A DNA stretch of 64,000 nucleotides from JAAYCI01 sp964370045. Its GTDB lineage: Bacteria > Bacillota > Clostridia > Oscillospirales > Ruminococcaceae. A program made the position numbers and the translations under genes. Positions within the stretch are counted from its first letter, which is position 1, and every line of letters starts with the position of its first letter. Location: positions 17,683 through 81,682 of the forward strand of contig CAYJGZ010000011.1 of assembly GCA_964370045.1 (NCBI GenBank), given 5' to 3'. The notes beneath the pieces were generated by a model. That model was not told the origin of the DNA and ran no database searches. It worked only from the letters and a program-made list of their open reading frames with translations. Shown piece by piece: positions 1 to 8,384 of the stretch.

Positions 1-597
1 GTGAGCTTCAAGTTCTTTCACCACACCGTTTTTGCCTACTTTATCTTTGCCCGCTTCAAACTGTGGCTTGACAAGACAGATACCATGACAGTTATCTGCC
101 GAAAGTAAATTCAGAACAGGAAAAACATGTTTAACAGAGATAAACGATACATCTATTGTGAAAAAAGCTATTTTATCAACTATATTGGCAGGCTCAATCT
201 TACGAATATTTGTGCGCTCCATCACTACTACACGTTCATCATTTCGCAGTGACCACGCCAGCTGCCCATAACCCACATCCACGGCATACACTTTTTTGGC
301 TCCCTGCTGCAGCATACAGTCGGTAAATCCCCCGGTGGAAGCGCCTACATCCATACACACAAGCTCTTTTGGGGACACCTCAAATACATTCAGTGCTTTC
401 TCCAATTTCAAGCCACCTCTACTTACGTAGCTATGGTCTTTTCCGCGCACTGTCACCTCGGCATCGTCCTTGACTGTATGCCCGGATTTTTCGCACTTTT
501 CACCATTTACATACACAAGTCCGGCCATGATTAGCGCCTTTGCACGCTCGCGGCTCTGTGCTAACTGATGCTCAAATAAATATTGGTCCAGCCTCAT
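1..597 (-). CDS. tlyA: TlyA family rRNA 2'-O-methyltransferase (3' end cut by window)
   Basis: About 199 codons are visible from the ATG at 597; the C-terminus lies beyond position 1. An N-terminal S4 RNA-binding domain (starts MRLDQYLFEHQLAQSRERA) is followed by an FtsJ/RrmJ-type methyltransferase fold with the SAM motif DVGASTGGFTD, then RTNIR, IDVSFIS and VKPQFEAG. Characterised TlyA proteins methylate ribose in 16S and 23S rRNA; older 'hemolysin' labels are historical. The start overlaps the dxs stop as ATGA, so it is translationally coupled as a late gene of the asp23-to-dxs operon. Downstream nadK, argR or recN would be expected but is not visible. The family call is firm; the exact rRNA target is inferred from the family. 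Confidence 0.95.
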   Translation of the reverse strand, partial: MRLDQYLFEHQLAQSRERAKALIMAGLVYVNGEKCEKSGHTVKDDAEVTVRGKDHSYVSRGGLKLEKALNVFEVSPKELVCMDVGASTGGFTDCMLQQGAKKVYAVDVGYGQLAWSLRNDERVVVMERTNIRKIEPANIVDKIAFFTIDVSFISVKHVFPVLNLLSADNCHGICLVKPQFEAGKDKVGKNGVVKELEAH

Positions 598-2459
598 TTT
601 TTCTCCTCACACAAAAAAATGTCCGCCAAGCTTTGTGCATCCAAGCCCTCGTCACTTAGCAATTCCTGCCTATCTGCGTGGTTTATGTTTATGTGTTCAA
701 CAGCTCGTATAATATACTTTTTTCTGAATCCCACATCAAATAAACAAGCCCCAAGGTGTTCACCTATGCCACCCCGTTTAGCGCCTTCCTCCACAAAAAG
801 CACTGTTGAATACTTCAAAAGGCTACTTGCCAAATCAGCAGGAATTGGATTTATTTGCACTATTTTATAAATATCAACAGCTATATTATGTTTTTTCAGT
901 ATGTTTTTTGCCAAAAAAACTTGTTCAACTTCAGGGCCGTATGTGACAATAGCACACTTTGCACCCTTTTCTTTATACACATCGAATAACTTACCACTAC
1001 AAGGTATATCAGAAAGTAGCGACATTTCTGTACCTCGTGGATAACGAATTGCACGTGGTCCACTTTCATTTTTAAGCAAGTGGCGTAGCCAAAAAATTAG
1101 CTCGGCATAATTTGATGGAGCCATCGTAAGCAAACTTTGTTGTTGGGTTAAAAACGCTGTATCGTAAATTCCTTGGTGGGTTTCACCATCTCCCGAAACA
1201 AGCCCTGCTCTATCCACCGCAAAAAGCACATCCTGCTTTCCAAGTAAAACATCCTGTACAATTTGGTCATAAGCACGCTGCAAGAAAGATGAATAAACAG
1301 CTACTACCGGCCGCATTCCACCTGCGGCTAACCCCCCAGCAAACGTTACAGCATGTGCTTCTGCCATGCCTACGTCAAAAAAACGCTCCGTATGCGCCTT
1401 CTTAAAGTACTGCAGACCTGTCCCATATTTCATTGCGGCTGTAATCGCACAGATGCGCTTGTCTTCCTCGGCAATAAGTGCAAGCTCTTTTCCAAAAACA
1501 GTGGAAAAAGAATCGCTCGGTGAAACATCCGGGTCAGAAAGAGCCTGCACGTCAAATCCGCCTACTCCATGAAAGGCTCCGGGGTTTTTTTCGGCCGGTA
1601 AAAAACCTTTTCCTTTTGTCGTCTCTACGTGAATTAAAAGTGGTTTTTTCATTCGGCGCAACCCTCTGAAAACTTTACATAACAAGGGTAAATTGTGGCC
1701 ATCTATTGGGCCTATATAACGCAGTCCCATTTCTTCAAAAAAAGTTGAGGGATATAAATTTTTGCGCAAAACACGTTTTACAGAACGTATATTTTTCACA
1801 ACACCACCCCCTATAATAGGGGTATGCTCCAAAACATTGCGCACATCATCTTTTGCTATGTTATATCCGGGGTTTGTTCGCAAAATCGTAAGATATTGTG
1901 CCAAAGCACCCACATTGCGAGAGATGGACATTTTATTATCATTCAGGATGATAACCATGTTATCGAGATTTTGCATGTTGTTAATAGCCTCATAGGCCAT
2001 GCCGCCGGTAAACGCACCATCGCCGATAACAACAATAACAAGCCCCGGCTCACCTCTCAGCTTTTTTGCACGCGCAAGACCCACGGCAGAAGAGACTGCC
2101 GCACTTGCATGACCTGCAAAAACAGGGTCATGTATACTTTCTTTAGGATTTGGAAAGCCGGAAATTCCGCCATTTTTGCGCAAAAGGTCGAAGCGGTTTT
2201 TACGACCGGTTAAAATTTTGTGTATGTAACACTGATGTCCCACATCAAAAAAAATCGCATCAGTAGGCGACTGTAAAGTACGATGTAACGCAATAGTTAG
2301 CTCAACAACTCCTAAATTAGAGGACAGATGCCCCCCTGTTTTTGAGATGGTTTCTATCAAAAAAGTGCGCACCTCAGCACAAAGAGCCTTTAGCTCCTCA
2401 AAGTTAAGTTTGCTCAAATCATTTGGATTGTTTACTTTGTCCAGTAGATTTTTTTTCAT
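594..2459 (-). CDS. dxs: 1-deoxy-D-xylulose-5-phosphate synthase
   Basis: A thiamine-diphosphate enzyme of 621 aa that condenses pyruvate with glyceraldehyde 3-phosphate, the first step of the MEP isoprenoid pathway. Visible marks are the N-terminal GGHLSSNLGVVELT segment, VGHQCYIHKILTGR, the ThDP-binding GDGAFTGGMAYEAINN region, the central transketolase domain (GMAEAHAVTFAGGLA) and DRAGLVSGDGETHQG. The length is normal for the family. An ATG six codons further upstream exists, but the one at 2459 has an AGGGTGG site at good spacing and is preferred. The gene follows ispA after about 140 bases and overlaps tlyA by 4 bases, linking precursor supply and prenyl chain synthesis in one operon. 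Confidence 0.97.
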   Translation of the reverse strand: MKKNLLDKVNNPNDLSKLNFEELKALCAEVRTFLIETISKTGGHLSSNLGVVELTIALHRTLQSPTDAIFFDVGHQCYIHKILTGRKNRFDLLRKNGGISGFPNPKESIHDPVFAGHASAAVSSAVGLARAKKLRGEPGLVIVVIGDGAFTGGMAYEAINNMQNLDNMVIILNDNKMSISRNVGALAQYLTILRTNPGYNIAKDDVRNVLEHTPIIGGGVVKNIRSVKRVLRKNLYPSTFFEEMGLRYIGPIDGHNLPLLCKVFRGLRRMKKPLLIHVETTKGKGFLPAEKNPGAFHGVGGFDVQALSDPDVSPSDSFSTVFGKELALIAEEDKRICAITAAMKYGTGLQYFKKAHTERFFDVGMAEAHAVTFAGGLAAGGMRPVVAVYSSFLQRAYDQIVQDVLLGKQDVLFAVDRAGLVSGDGETHQGIYDTAFLTQQQSLLTMAPSNYAELIFWLRHLLKNESGPRAIRYPRGTEMSLLSDIPCSGKLFDVYKEKGAKCAIVTYGPEVEQVFLAKNILKKHNIAVDIYKIVQINPIPADLASSLLKYSTVLFVEEGAKRGGIGEHLGACLFDVGFRKKYIIRAVEHININHADRQELLSDEGLDAQSLADIFLCEEKK

Positions 2460-2600
2460 GCTTTGTGCCACCCTCATAGCGCTACATTTTACGTTTTTTC
2501 AAAAGCAACTATCAACAATTCGCAGACAGCAAATAAAATTACTGTCTGTATTTTTGAAGAGTAAAATAACAAGCGAATTTCACATTAAGGGATATGTAAA

Positions 2601-3482
2601 TCACTTTACCCTAACCAACAATTTGTAAGCGTATTCACATAAAAAACTACATGAATCAGGAAAATGTTTGTTCAAACAGTCAACGGCTTCATCTGTCAAG
2701 CGCTGAGCTTCAGCACGGGCTTTTTCCACACCCCACATTGTTAAAAATGTGGACTTTCCGCTTGCCTTATCGCTTCCCAGTGGCTTGCCAAGCTCTTCTT
2801 CGTTTGCAGTTTCGTCAAGAATGTCATCAACAATTTGAAACACCAGCCCAATGTTTTCGGAATACTTTTCAATGGCAGCTATTTTGTGTGGGCTTTCCCC
2901 TGCCGCTATTGTGCCAAGCTTTGCTGCCGCTGATATTAGTGCACCTGTTTTATGACGATGCGTCGCTATAATATCGTCGTTAGTTGCACAAGATAGCTCA
3001 TGCTTAATGTCCAGCTCCTGCCCATAAATCATTCCTTTTGCACCTGCTGCACTCGCCAGCACTCGGCAAGCCAATACCGCCTTTTTTGCATCAAGCTCAT
3101 CTTGTGCCATAATTTCAAACGGCATAAGCGATAGCAAATCCCCTGCAAGTAGCGCATTTGCCTCACCAAAAGCACGATGTGTAGATGGTTTACCTCTGCG
3201 CATATCGTCGTCATCCATGCAGGGCATATCGTCGTGTATAAGCGAAAACGCATGAATCATCTCAATAGCCGCCGCAAAAACATTTGCATGGGTTTCATCT
3301 CCACACAACATGTCACTCACAGCAAGCACCAAAACGCCGCGAACACGTTTACCTCCGCTCATAAGAGCGTATTCAGCTGCCTGCGAGACAACAGAATTTT
3401 TTTGAAAAAAACGCTCTACAGCGATATTTAATGCGCTCTCACAGCGCTTCACATAAGTGTTGTGCATAGAATCAAAGTCCAT
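2601..3482 (-). CDS. ispA: Polyprenyl (farnesyl) diphosphate synthase
   Basis: A 293-aa all-helical prenyltransferase that joins isopentenyl diphosphate to allylic diphosphates to give geranyl or farnesyl diphosphate. Both aspartate-rich magnesium sites are present: DDMPCMDDDDMRRGKPS (first, with the CxD spacing of short-chain bacterial enzymes) and DDILDE (second). GGKRVRG, the IPP-binding segment, lies near residue 45. Two in-frame ATGs compete: the one at 3482 has AGAGG six bases upstream and is chosen; the one at 3488 would add two residues. The start overlaps the end of xseB. Product chain length is inferred from the first Asp-rich motif and the family, not proven. Confidence 0.95.
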   Translation of the reverse strand: MDFDSMHNTYVKRCESALNIAVERFFQKNSVVSQAAEYALMSGGKRVRGVLVLAVSDMLCGDETHANVFAAAIEMIHAFSLIHDDMPCMDDDDMRRGKPSTHRAFGEANALLAGDLLSLMPFEIMAQDELDAKKAVLACRVLASAAGAKGMIYGQELDIKHELSCATNDDIIATHRHKTGALISAAAKLGTIAAGESPHKIAAIEKYSENIGLVFQIVDDILDETANEEELGKPLGSDKASGKSTFLTMWGVEKARAEAQRLTDEAVDCLNKHFPDSCSFLCEYAYKLLVRVK

Positions 3483-3693
3483 ATTCATCCTCTATTGCCA
3501 CCATTTGTGTATCAATTTCTTCTACTTGCACCTTGGCATGTGAAAGTTGTTCACTACACGATTTGATTAACTCGGCCGCCTTGGCATAGTAAGAAATGCT
3601 CTCATTTAAGCTCAGCTCATCCTTGGTCATCCTGTTCATGATTTCCTCAAGCTGTTGTAATGCGTGTTCAAATTCAATTTTATTGTCAGTCAT
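3472..3693 (-). CDS. xseB: Exodeoxyribonuclease VII small subunit
   Basis: A 73-aa helical protein beginning MTDNKIEFEHALQQLEEI, the typical XseB N-terminus, with the conserved L-E-E-I-x-x-M and L-S-L-N-E-S-x-x-Y-Y pattern. XseB subunits bind the long coiled coil of XseA to form exonuclease VII, which trims single-stranded DNA ends. The ATG at 3693 is chosen because the homologous N-terminus begins there and GGAG lies about 10 bases upstream; it overlaps the xseA stop by 8 bases, and xseB itself overlaps ispA by 11. The seven extra residues possible upstream look like read-through of xseA sequence. Confidence 0.93.
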   Translation of the reverse strand: MTDNKIEFEHALQQLEEIMNRMTKDELSLNESISYYAKAAELIKSCSEQLSHAKVQVEEIDTQMVAIEDEYGL

Positions 3694-4903
3694 CTTTAAC
3701 ACGCTCCATCGCAATATTTTCTACCACACAATCTACTTTACCGTCCACTAAACAAACCTGTACATGGCCACCCACTTCGACTTGTGTTGCACTTTTAAGC
3801 ACATTCCCCTCGGTGTTTACGATGGAGTACCCTCGAGCAAGCAGCTCGTATGGGTTTACGCTTGCGGCAAGTGCGGCTAGTGAGCGGAGTGTATGCTCAC
3901 TATGACGCAATGTGTTTTGTGTCTCTTTTTTAACGGACTGAATGTGCATCTTTAGTTGAAGCTCACATTGTGTTACTTTTTTTTGTGGCGAAAACAAAGA
4001 AATGTGCTCCTTGAAATCCTTAACACGATTATAGCATGAATTCAATCTCATATGCACATTGTTTGAGATATTTTGGTAAAAAGAGACAGCAGTACGCATT
4101 AAATACATGGTGTCAGGCAAAACAAGCTCCGCCGCCGCCGATGGTGTGGGCGCACGCAAGTCTGCCACAAAATCCAAAAGGCAAAAATCCGTCTCATGCC
4201 CAATAGCAGACACAAGCGGTTTTTGACAATGGGCAGCTGCGCGTACAAGCGTCTCATCGTTGAAAACCGATAAATCTTCCGCAGAGCCACCTCCACGTGC
4301 AACGATGATTAGGTCAATGTCATCCATTTCATTCAGCGCCTTTATCGCCGCAACAACTTCCTTGCTTGCGGCTGCGCCCTGCACCCTTGTTGGTAATAGT
4401 GCAAAGCGAGCGGTGGGGCAACGCTTTTGTGCTACTGTGAGAATATCATGCAGTACAGCGCCGGTTTTTGATGTGATAAGACCAATACGCCTTGGAAAAT
4501 CAGGTAAAGCTTTCTTTCGTTCTTGCTCAAACAAGCCCTCCTGCTCCAGCTTTTGTTTTAATGCTTCAAACGCAAGCTGAGCCCTCCCGACACCCTCCTC
4601 AAACATATACTCTACGTAAATTTGAAAAGCACCGTCTTTTTCATAAAGGGTTATTTTACCACGGACAACCACGCTCATGCCATTTACAGGAGAAAAAGCA
4701 AGCATCTGTGCGCTTGAACGAAACATAACCGCGCGCACAGTGGCCTTATCATCACCTAAGCTGAAATAACAATGTCCCGTCTTTGAATTGCGGTTAAAAT
4801 TGCGAATTTCGCCAGAAATCGCAATGCTTTCAAGGTTTGAATCACTCTCTAAAATAGAACGCACATATTTGTTTAGCGCTGACACCGCAATGATTTCAGC
4901 CAT
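3686..4903 (-). CDS. xseA: Exodeoxyribonuclease VII large subunit
   Basis: Catalytic subunit of exonuclease VII, 405 aa. An N-terminal OB fold (SALNKYVRSILESD through GKITLYEKDGAFQIYVE) is followed by the catalytic domain with the hallmark RGGGSAEDLSVFNDE and SAIGHETDFCLLDFVADLRAPTP (split here as SAIGHETDF and ADLRAPTP), then a long alpha-helical region where XseB docks. An ATG 28 codons upstream is possible, but the one at 4903 starts the family-typical MAEIIAVSALN and is preceded by AAGGAG at ideal spacing. It overlaps the upstream Kae1-like gene by 8 bases, and xseB follows with an 8-base overlap. Confidence 0.96.
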   Translation of the reverse strand: MAEIIAVSALNKYVRSILESDSNLESIAISGEIRNFNRNSKTGHCYFSLGDDKATVRAVMFRSSAQMLAFSPVNGMSVVVRGKITLYEKDGAFQIYVEYMFEEGVGRAQLAFEALKQKLEQEGLFEQERKKALPDFPRRIGLITSKTGAVLHDILTVAQKRCPTARFALLPTRVQGAAASKEVVAAIKALNEMDDIDLIIVARGGGSAEDLSVFNDETLVRAAAHCQKPLVSAIGHETDFCLLDFVADLRAPTPSAAAELVLPDTMYLMRTAVSFYQNISNNVHMRLNSCYNRVKDFKEHISLFSPQKKVTQCELQLKMHIQSVKKETQNTLRHSEHTLRSLAALAASVNPYELLARGYSIVNTEGNVLKSATQVEVGGHVQVCLVDGKVDCVVENIAMERVKDD

Positions 4904-5831
4904 GTTGCTCTCCTTGCTCCGCTGCAATAAGCGCCACACCAATCGCATTGTCAGAAGAATATTCAGGTGGCACAAAGTACACATCATCGTTGTTATACTG
5001 GATGTAATTTTTGATAACAGTACTGCTCATTACACCGCCTGCCATCACAACAGGATAGTTAGGATATTCACAACGTGCCGCTCTAAGCATTCCTTGCGCA
5101 GTCTTTGCAATAGACTCGAGACAATATCGAGCGACATATGCGGCAGGCAAGCCATCCTGCAAAAGGCGCTCACACTGATTTTGAAGCCCCGACAGATGGC
5201 AGTCCATGCCCACAACGGATGACTTGGGCGTGATTTTTTCAGTGCACTGTTCGGCCAGTTCTGTAAGGCAAATACCCGAGGGGAACGCAAGGCCAAGCTT
5301 TGCACCCAATCGGTCCACAGCCTGCCCCGCATAAAGGTCGAGGCTTGCACCAAGCCTTTTGATAACATTTGAGCCATGCACCAAAAGCATCTCACTTGTA
5401 CCGCCTGAAAAATGAAAAAATATACATTTTTCATGAATAAGCAACGGTATTTTGGTTGCATACAGTGCCGCCATTATGTGCCCTGCCTGATGGCTTGTAG
5501 TGTAAAGGTGCGCACCTCGTCCAAGCGCAAAAGCCTTTGCTGCAGACATTCCCGCCAAAAAACAGGGCATATACGAACCCTGCAAATCCCTTGGCTTTTC
5601 AGACACACCAACGAAATTTATTTCGCCTAAAGACACTGCGTTCTTCACACGTTCCATCAAAGACGGAAGTGCTTTCACGTGAGCGAACACCGCATCACTT
5701 TGGCGCAAGCCAAGCTTTCCTTCCCCAACAGAAAGTAACTGCTTGTATGCGCACACAACCTCTTTAGAACCGTTTTCAACAACGGCCAAAGAGGTTGCAT
5801 AATTGCTGGTGTCTATGCCTAAAGTATACAT
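4896..5831 (-). CDS. Kae1/TsaD-like paralogue (ASKHA-fold glycoprotease family)
   Basis: A 311-aa protein with the Kae1/TsaD ASKHA fold: the N-terminal phosphate-1 loop is GIDTSNYATSLAVV, a metal-type HxxxH is present as HQAGH near residue 112, and FSGGTSEMLLV and GGVMSS match nucleotide-binding segments. TsaD makes threonylcarbamoyl-adenosine in tRNA, but it is usually around 340 aa with longer conserved tracts. This shorter and more divergent protein resembles the extra paralogue found in many Clostridia beside nusB-xseA, so I do not name it tsaD. It starts after a 3-base gap from nusB with a weak ribosome site and overlaps xseA, indicating coupled translation. Its substrate is unknown. Confidence 0.8.
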   Translation of the reverse strand: MYTLGIDTSNYATSLAVVENGSKEVVCAYKQLLSVGEGKLGLRQSDAVFAHVKALPSLMERVKNAVSLGEINFVGVSEKPRDLQGSYMPCFLAGMSAAKAFALGRGAHLYTTSHQAGHIMAALYATKIPLLIHEKCIFFHFSGGTSEMLLVHGSNVIKRLGASLDLYAGQAVDRLGAKLGLAFPSGICLTELAEQCTEKITPKSSVVGMDCHLSGLQNQCERLLQDGLPAAYVARYCLESIAKTAQGMLRAARCEYPNYPVVMAGGVMSSTVIKNYIQYNNDDVYFVPPEYSSDNAIGVALIAAEQGEQHG

Positions 5832-5834
5832 AGG

Positions 5835-6290
5835 CTATGTGTTTTGCGGTGTGATTTCACCGTCAGTTTCGGTAGGTTGAACACAAGCATTATCAGAGGG
5901 TTTTTCACGAGAAAGTGCACCCAAAACACCATTGATGAACTGATAGTCATCATCCCCACCGTACTTTTTTGCAATTTCCACAGCCTCGTTGATTACCACG
6001 CTGTCCATGTCCGGCTCACCATACATTATTTCGGTGATTGCAAGGCGCAGTATGGATAGACTCACCTTAGGTAGACGATTAAATTTCCAGCCCTTGAGCT
6101 TTCCTTCAATCGCATCGTCTATTTCCTGCGCATGGTTCTGATACGCAGTCACAAGACCTTCGCCGAACTCGGCCACTGCAAAAGGCTCGTTTTCTTCACG
6201 TGATGTTTTAACAAAATTTTCAGGCAATTCCCCAAAAGAAAATGCGAATAATGCTATAAATGCGTTTTCTCTATCTTGTCTTCTTGTCAT
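5835..6290 (-). CDS. nusB: Transcription antitermination factor NusB
   Basis: A 151-aa all-helical RNA-binding protein that, with NusE (S10), recognises boxA in rRNA leaders and supports antitermination. The N-terminal RRQDRENAFIALFAF and C-terminal VVINEAVEIAKKYGG-DD-YQFINGVLGAL match the family. A Glu/Thr-containing tail after residue 135 is family-variable. The ATG overlaps the stop of the upstream Asp23-like gene by 4 bases (ATGA), and the Kae1-like gene begins 3 bases after its stop, so expression is coupled within the operon. Confidence 0.95.
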   Translation of the reverse strand: MTRRQDRENAFIALFAFSFGELPENFVKTSREENEPFAVAEFGEGLVTAYQNHAQEIDDAIEGKLKGWKFNRLPKVSLSILRLAITEIMYGEPDMDSVVINEAVEIAKKYGGDDDYQFINGVLGALSREKPSDNACVQPTETDGEITPQNT

Positions 6291-6661
6291 TCTTCTACGC
6301 CTGTAGGCAGAGAATCGGCCGCCAGCCCTGCGACAATTACATCTACATTTGCCACAGAAATGCTTGTCATTCCCTGAACCGCATCCTTAACATTTTTTTG
6401 TATCTTTTCGCTAAGCTCGGGAATTTTACTCCCGTAGTTCACCATAATAGAGACCTCAATATCCGCTACATCGTTCTTTACCTCTACACTTACAGGTTTG
6501 CGCTGTATAAACCTATCTTTCAGCGCTTGCCCTTCATTTGCATAAGGCACCACATCCGCAACTCCGCTCACTTCTAATGTCGCTTGATGTGCTATTTTTT
6601 CTATCACATCGCTAGATATTTTCAAGCTGCTGCTTGGCATATGAGAATTAAAATTTTCCAT
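6287..6661 (-). CDS. Asp23/Gls24 family (YqhY-like) protein
   Basis: A 124-aa soluble protein with the Asp23/Gls24 core: KISSDVIEKIAHQATLEVSGV, here continuing to VADV, followed by a beta-rich middle (VSVEVKNDVADIEVSIMVNYG) and a C-terminal helix with VQGMTSISVANVDVIVAGL. There is no signal peptide or membrane segment. In Bacillus the YqhY member lies upstream of nusB and affects acetyl-CoA carboxylase; Asp23 of Staphylococcus is an envelope-stress protein. It is the first gene of the long operon, preceded by a strong AAAGGAGG site and a good promoter at 6777-6806. The exact role here is inferred only from the family and position. Confidence 0.88.
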   Translation of the reverse strand: MENFNSHMPSSSLKISSDVIEKIAHQATLEVSGVADVVPYANEGQALKDRFIQRKPVSVEVKNDVADIEVSIMVNYGSKIPELSEKIQKNVKDAVQGMTSISVANVDVIVAGLAADSLPTGVEE

Positions 6662-6776
6662 GTTAAACAGCCTCCTTTACTTCGATATATCATCAGTTAT
6701 GCACACGAGGTACAACAAACAACCTTATATTAAAAAAACACGTATACTTATTTCTCGAATTAAGATTGTCATATAC

Positions 6777-6806
6777 ATTGTACACGAAAATAGCATACTT
6801 TTGCAA
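6777..6806 (-). promoter_or_regulatory. Sigma-A-type promoter of the asp23-nusB-xse-ispA-dxs operon
   Basis: On the minus strand TTGCAA (6801-6806) is followed after 18 bases by TACAAT (6777-6782), about 115 bases ahead of the asp23-like start. The flanking sequence 6662-6947 is AT-rich and carries no convincing gene. Confidence 0.65.
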
Positions 6807-6947
6807 GCATGAAAAAGAGATATATAACAAATAAACTTTAAGTAAATATGCGGTTAAAACATAATCACAGACAGTTAAGCGAATTGATATTGCGTTATTT
6901 GCTGAAAAAGAGAACTGACAAAACATTGAATTTACAAGAAGTATATT

Positions 6948-8384
6948 CTACGACATTGCCTTTTGTAAAAGCTCTTTCATAACACCCGGGTTGCCCTGTC
7001 CGGCGCTTGCTTTCATGCACTGCCCCACCAAAAAGCCGATGACATTCTGCTTGCCGCTCTTATAATCCTCAACAGCCTTGGGATTGTTTTGCAGGACTGT
7101 CTGCACAATACCATTTAGTGCACCTGTATCGCTTATCTGTGCAAGCCCTTTTTCCTTCACAACATCCGACGGTGATACGTCTTTTTCAATCAACACTTCC
7201 AGTACGGTTTTACCCGCTGTATTAGAAATTTCCTTCTTGTCAATCATCGCCAGCATGAGTACAAGGTTCTTAGGGGTCAGCTGTGTGTCGCTAAGTGCAA
7301 GCTTGCGGTCGTTGAGTAGCTTTAGAATATCTCCAAGTAGCCAGTTGGCGACGGCCTTTGCCTGTGCTTTGTCAATCTCAACCGCCGCATCGAAAAAGTC
7401 TGAACGTTCTTTTTGTGCACACAGCAGTTGTGCGTCGTAGCTTGAAAGCCCTATATCCTGCATGTAGCGCTGGAATTTTTGCAACGGTAGCTCAGGCTGC
7501 TCCTCTTTAAGTTCTGTCACTTTTTCAGCAGAAATCGCAAAGGTTAGTAGGTCTGGGTCGGGGAAATAGCGATAATCCTGCGCATCTTCTTTGGTGCGCA
7601 TAACAGTACTTTTGCCCTTGTTGTCATCCCAGCGGCGTGTCTGCTGCTCCACCTCTTTGCCACTTTGAAGCAGTTCTATTTGGCGTGCCACCTCATATTC
7701 AATAGCACGATGCACCGCCGCAAAGCTGTTTACGTTTTTCATCTCGGTACGGATGCCGTATTCCTTTTGCCCGTATGGTCTTATAGACACGTTCACATCC
7801 GCACGCACACTGCCTTCCTGCATCTTTGCATCCGAAATTCCGAGGTACAGGAGTATCTGTGTTATGCTTTCCATCGTTATTTTTGCTTCGTCAGCGCTAC
7901 GCATGTCCGGCTCTGTAACTATCTCAATCAAGGGCACACCACAGCGGTTGTAGTCCGCAAGAGTTCCGTCGCTTTCGGCATCGTGAACCAGCTTTCCCGC
8001 ATCCTCTTCCATGTGAATACGTGTGATGCCTATACGCCTAACTTCATTATTTACCATGATGTCGATGTAGCCGTTTTCGCAAATCGGCACATCAAACTGG
8101 CTTATCTGATATGCCTTAGGTAGGTCAGGATAAAAGTAATTTTTCCTATCCTGCTTCGTAATATTGTTAATACTGCAGTTTAACGCATGACCCATCTTGA
8201 CAGCATATTCCACAACCTGCCCATTCAAAACAGGCAGAGCGCCCGGCATTCCGGTGCAGACGGGACAGCACAGCGTGTTCACCTCTGCGCCAAATTCATT
8301 TTTACAGCCGCAGAAAATTTTACTCTTAGTAGAAAGCTCCGCATGAACCTCAAGCCCGATTACCACTTCATAACCCGTGCTCAT
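6948..8384 (-). CDS. gatB: Aspartyl/glutamyl-tRNA amidotransferase subunit B
   Basis: A 478-aa subunit of GatCAB, which amidates Glu-tRNA(Gln) and/or Asp-tRNA(Asn). It starts with the signature YEVVIGLEVHAEL, has the Cys cluster CGCKNEFGAEVNTLCC (zinc site), the KQDRKNYFYPDLPKAYQISQ kinase-cradle segment, GVPLIEIVTEPD, and a C-terminal helical and YqeY-like tail ending at VGQCMKASAGQGNPGVM. The start codon shares a base with the gatA stop (TAATG), so it is translationally coupled. GatCAB supplies Gln-tRNA in nearly all Firmicutes because they lack GlnRS. Confidence 0.97.
   Translation of the reverse strand: MSTGYEVVIGLEVHAELSTKSKIFCGCKNEFGAEVNTLCCPVCTGMPGALPVLNGQVVEYAVKMGHALNCSINNITKQDRKNYFYPDLPKAYQISQFDVPICENGYIDIMVNNEVRRIGITRIHMEEDAGKLVHDAESDGTLADYNRCGVPLIEIVTEPDMRSADEAKITMESITQILLYLGISDAKMQEGSVRADVNVSIRPYGQKEYGIRTEMKNVNSFAAVHRAIEYEVARQIELLQSGKEVEQQTRRWDDNKGKSTVMRTKEDAQDYRYFPDPDLLTFAISAEKVTELKEEQPELPLQKFQRYMQDIGLSSYDAQLLCAQKERSDFFDAAVEIDKAQAKAVANWLLGDILKLLNDRKLALSDTQLTPKNLVLMLAMIDKKEISNTAGKTVLEVLIEKDVSPSDVVKEKGLAQISDTGALNGIVQTVLQNNPKAVEDYKSGKQNVIGFLVGQCMKASAGQGNPGVMKELLQKAMS

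Noticed and set aside
6693..6926. A 77-codon minus-strand frame upstream of the asp23-like gene
   Set aside because: It covers the promoter at 6777-6806, is AT-rich and has no ribosome site or recognised domain.
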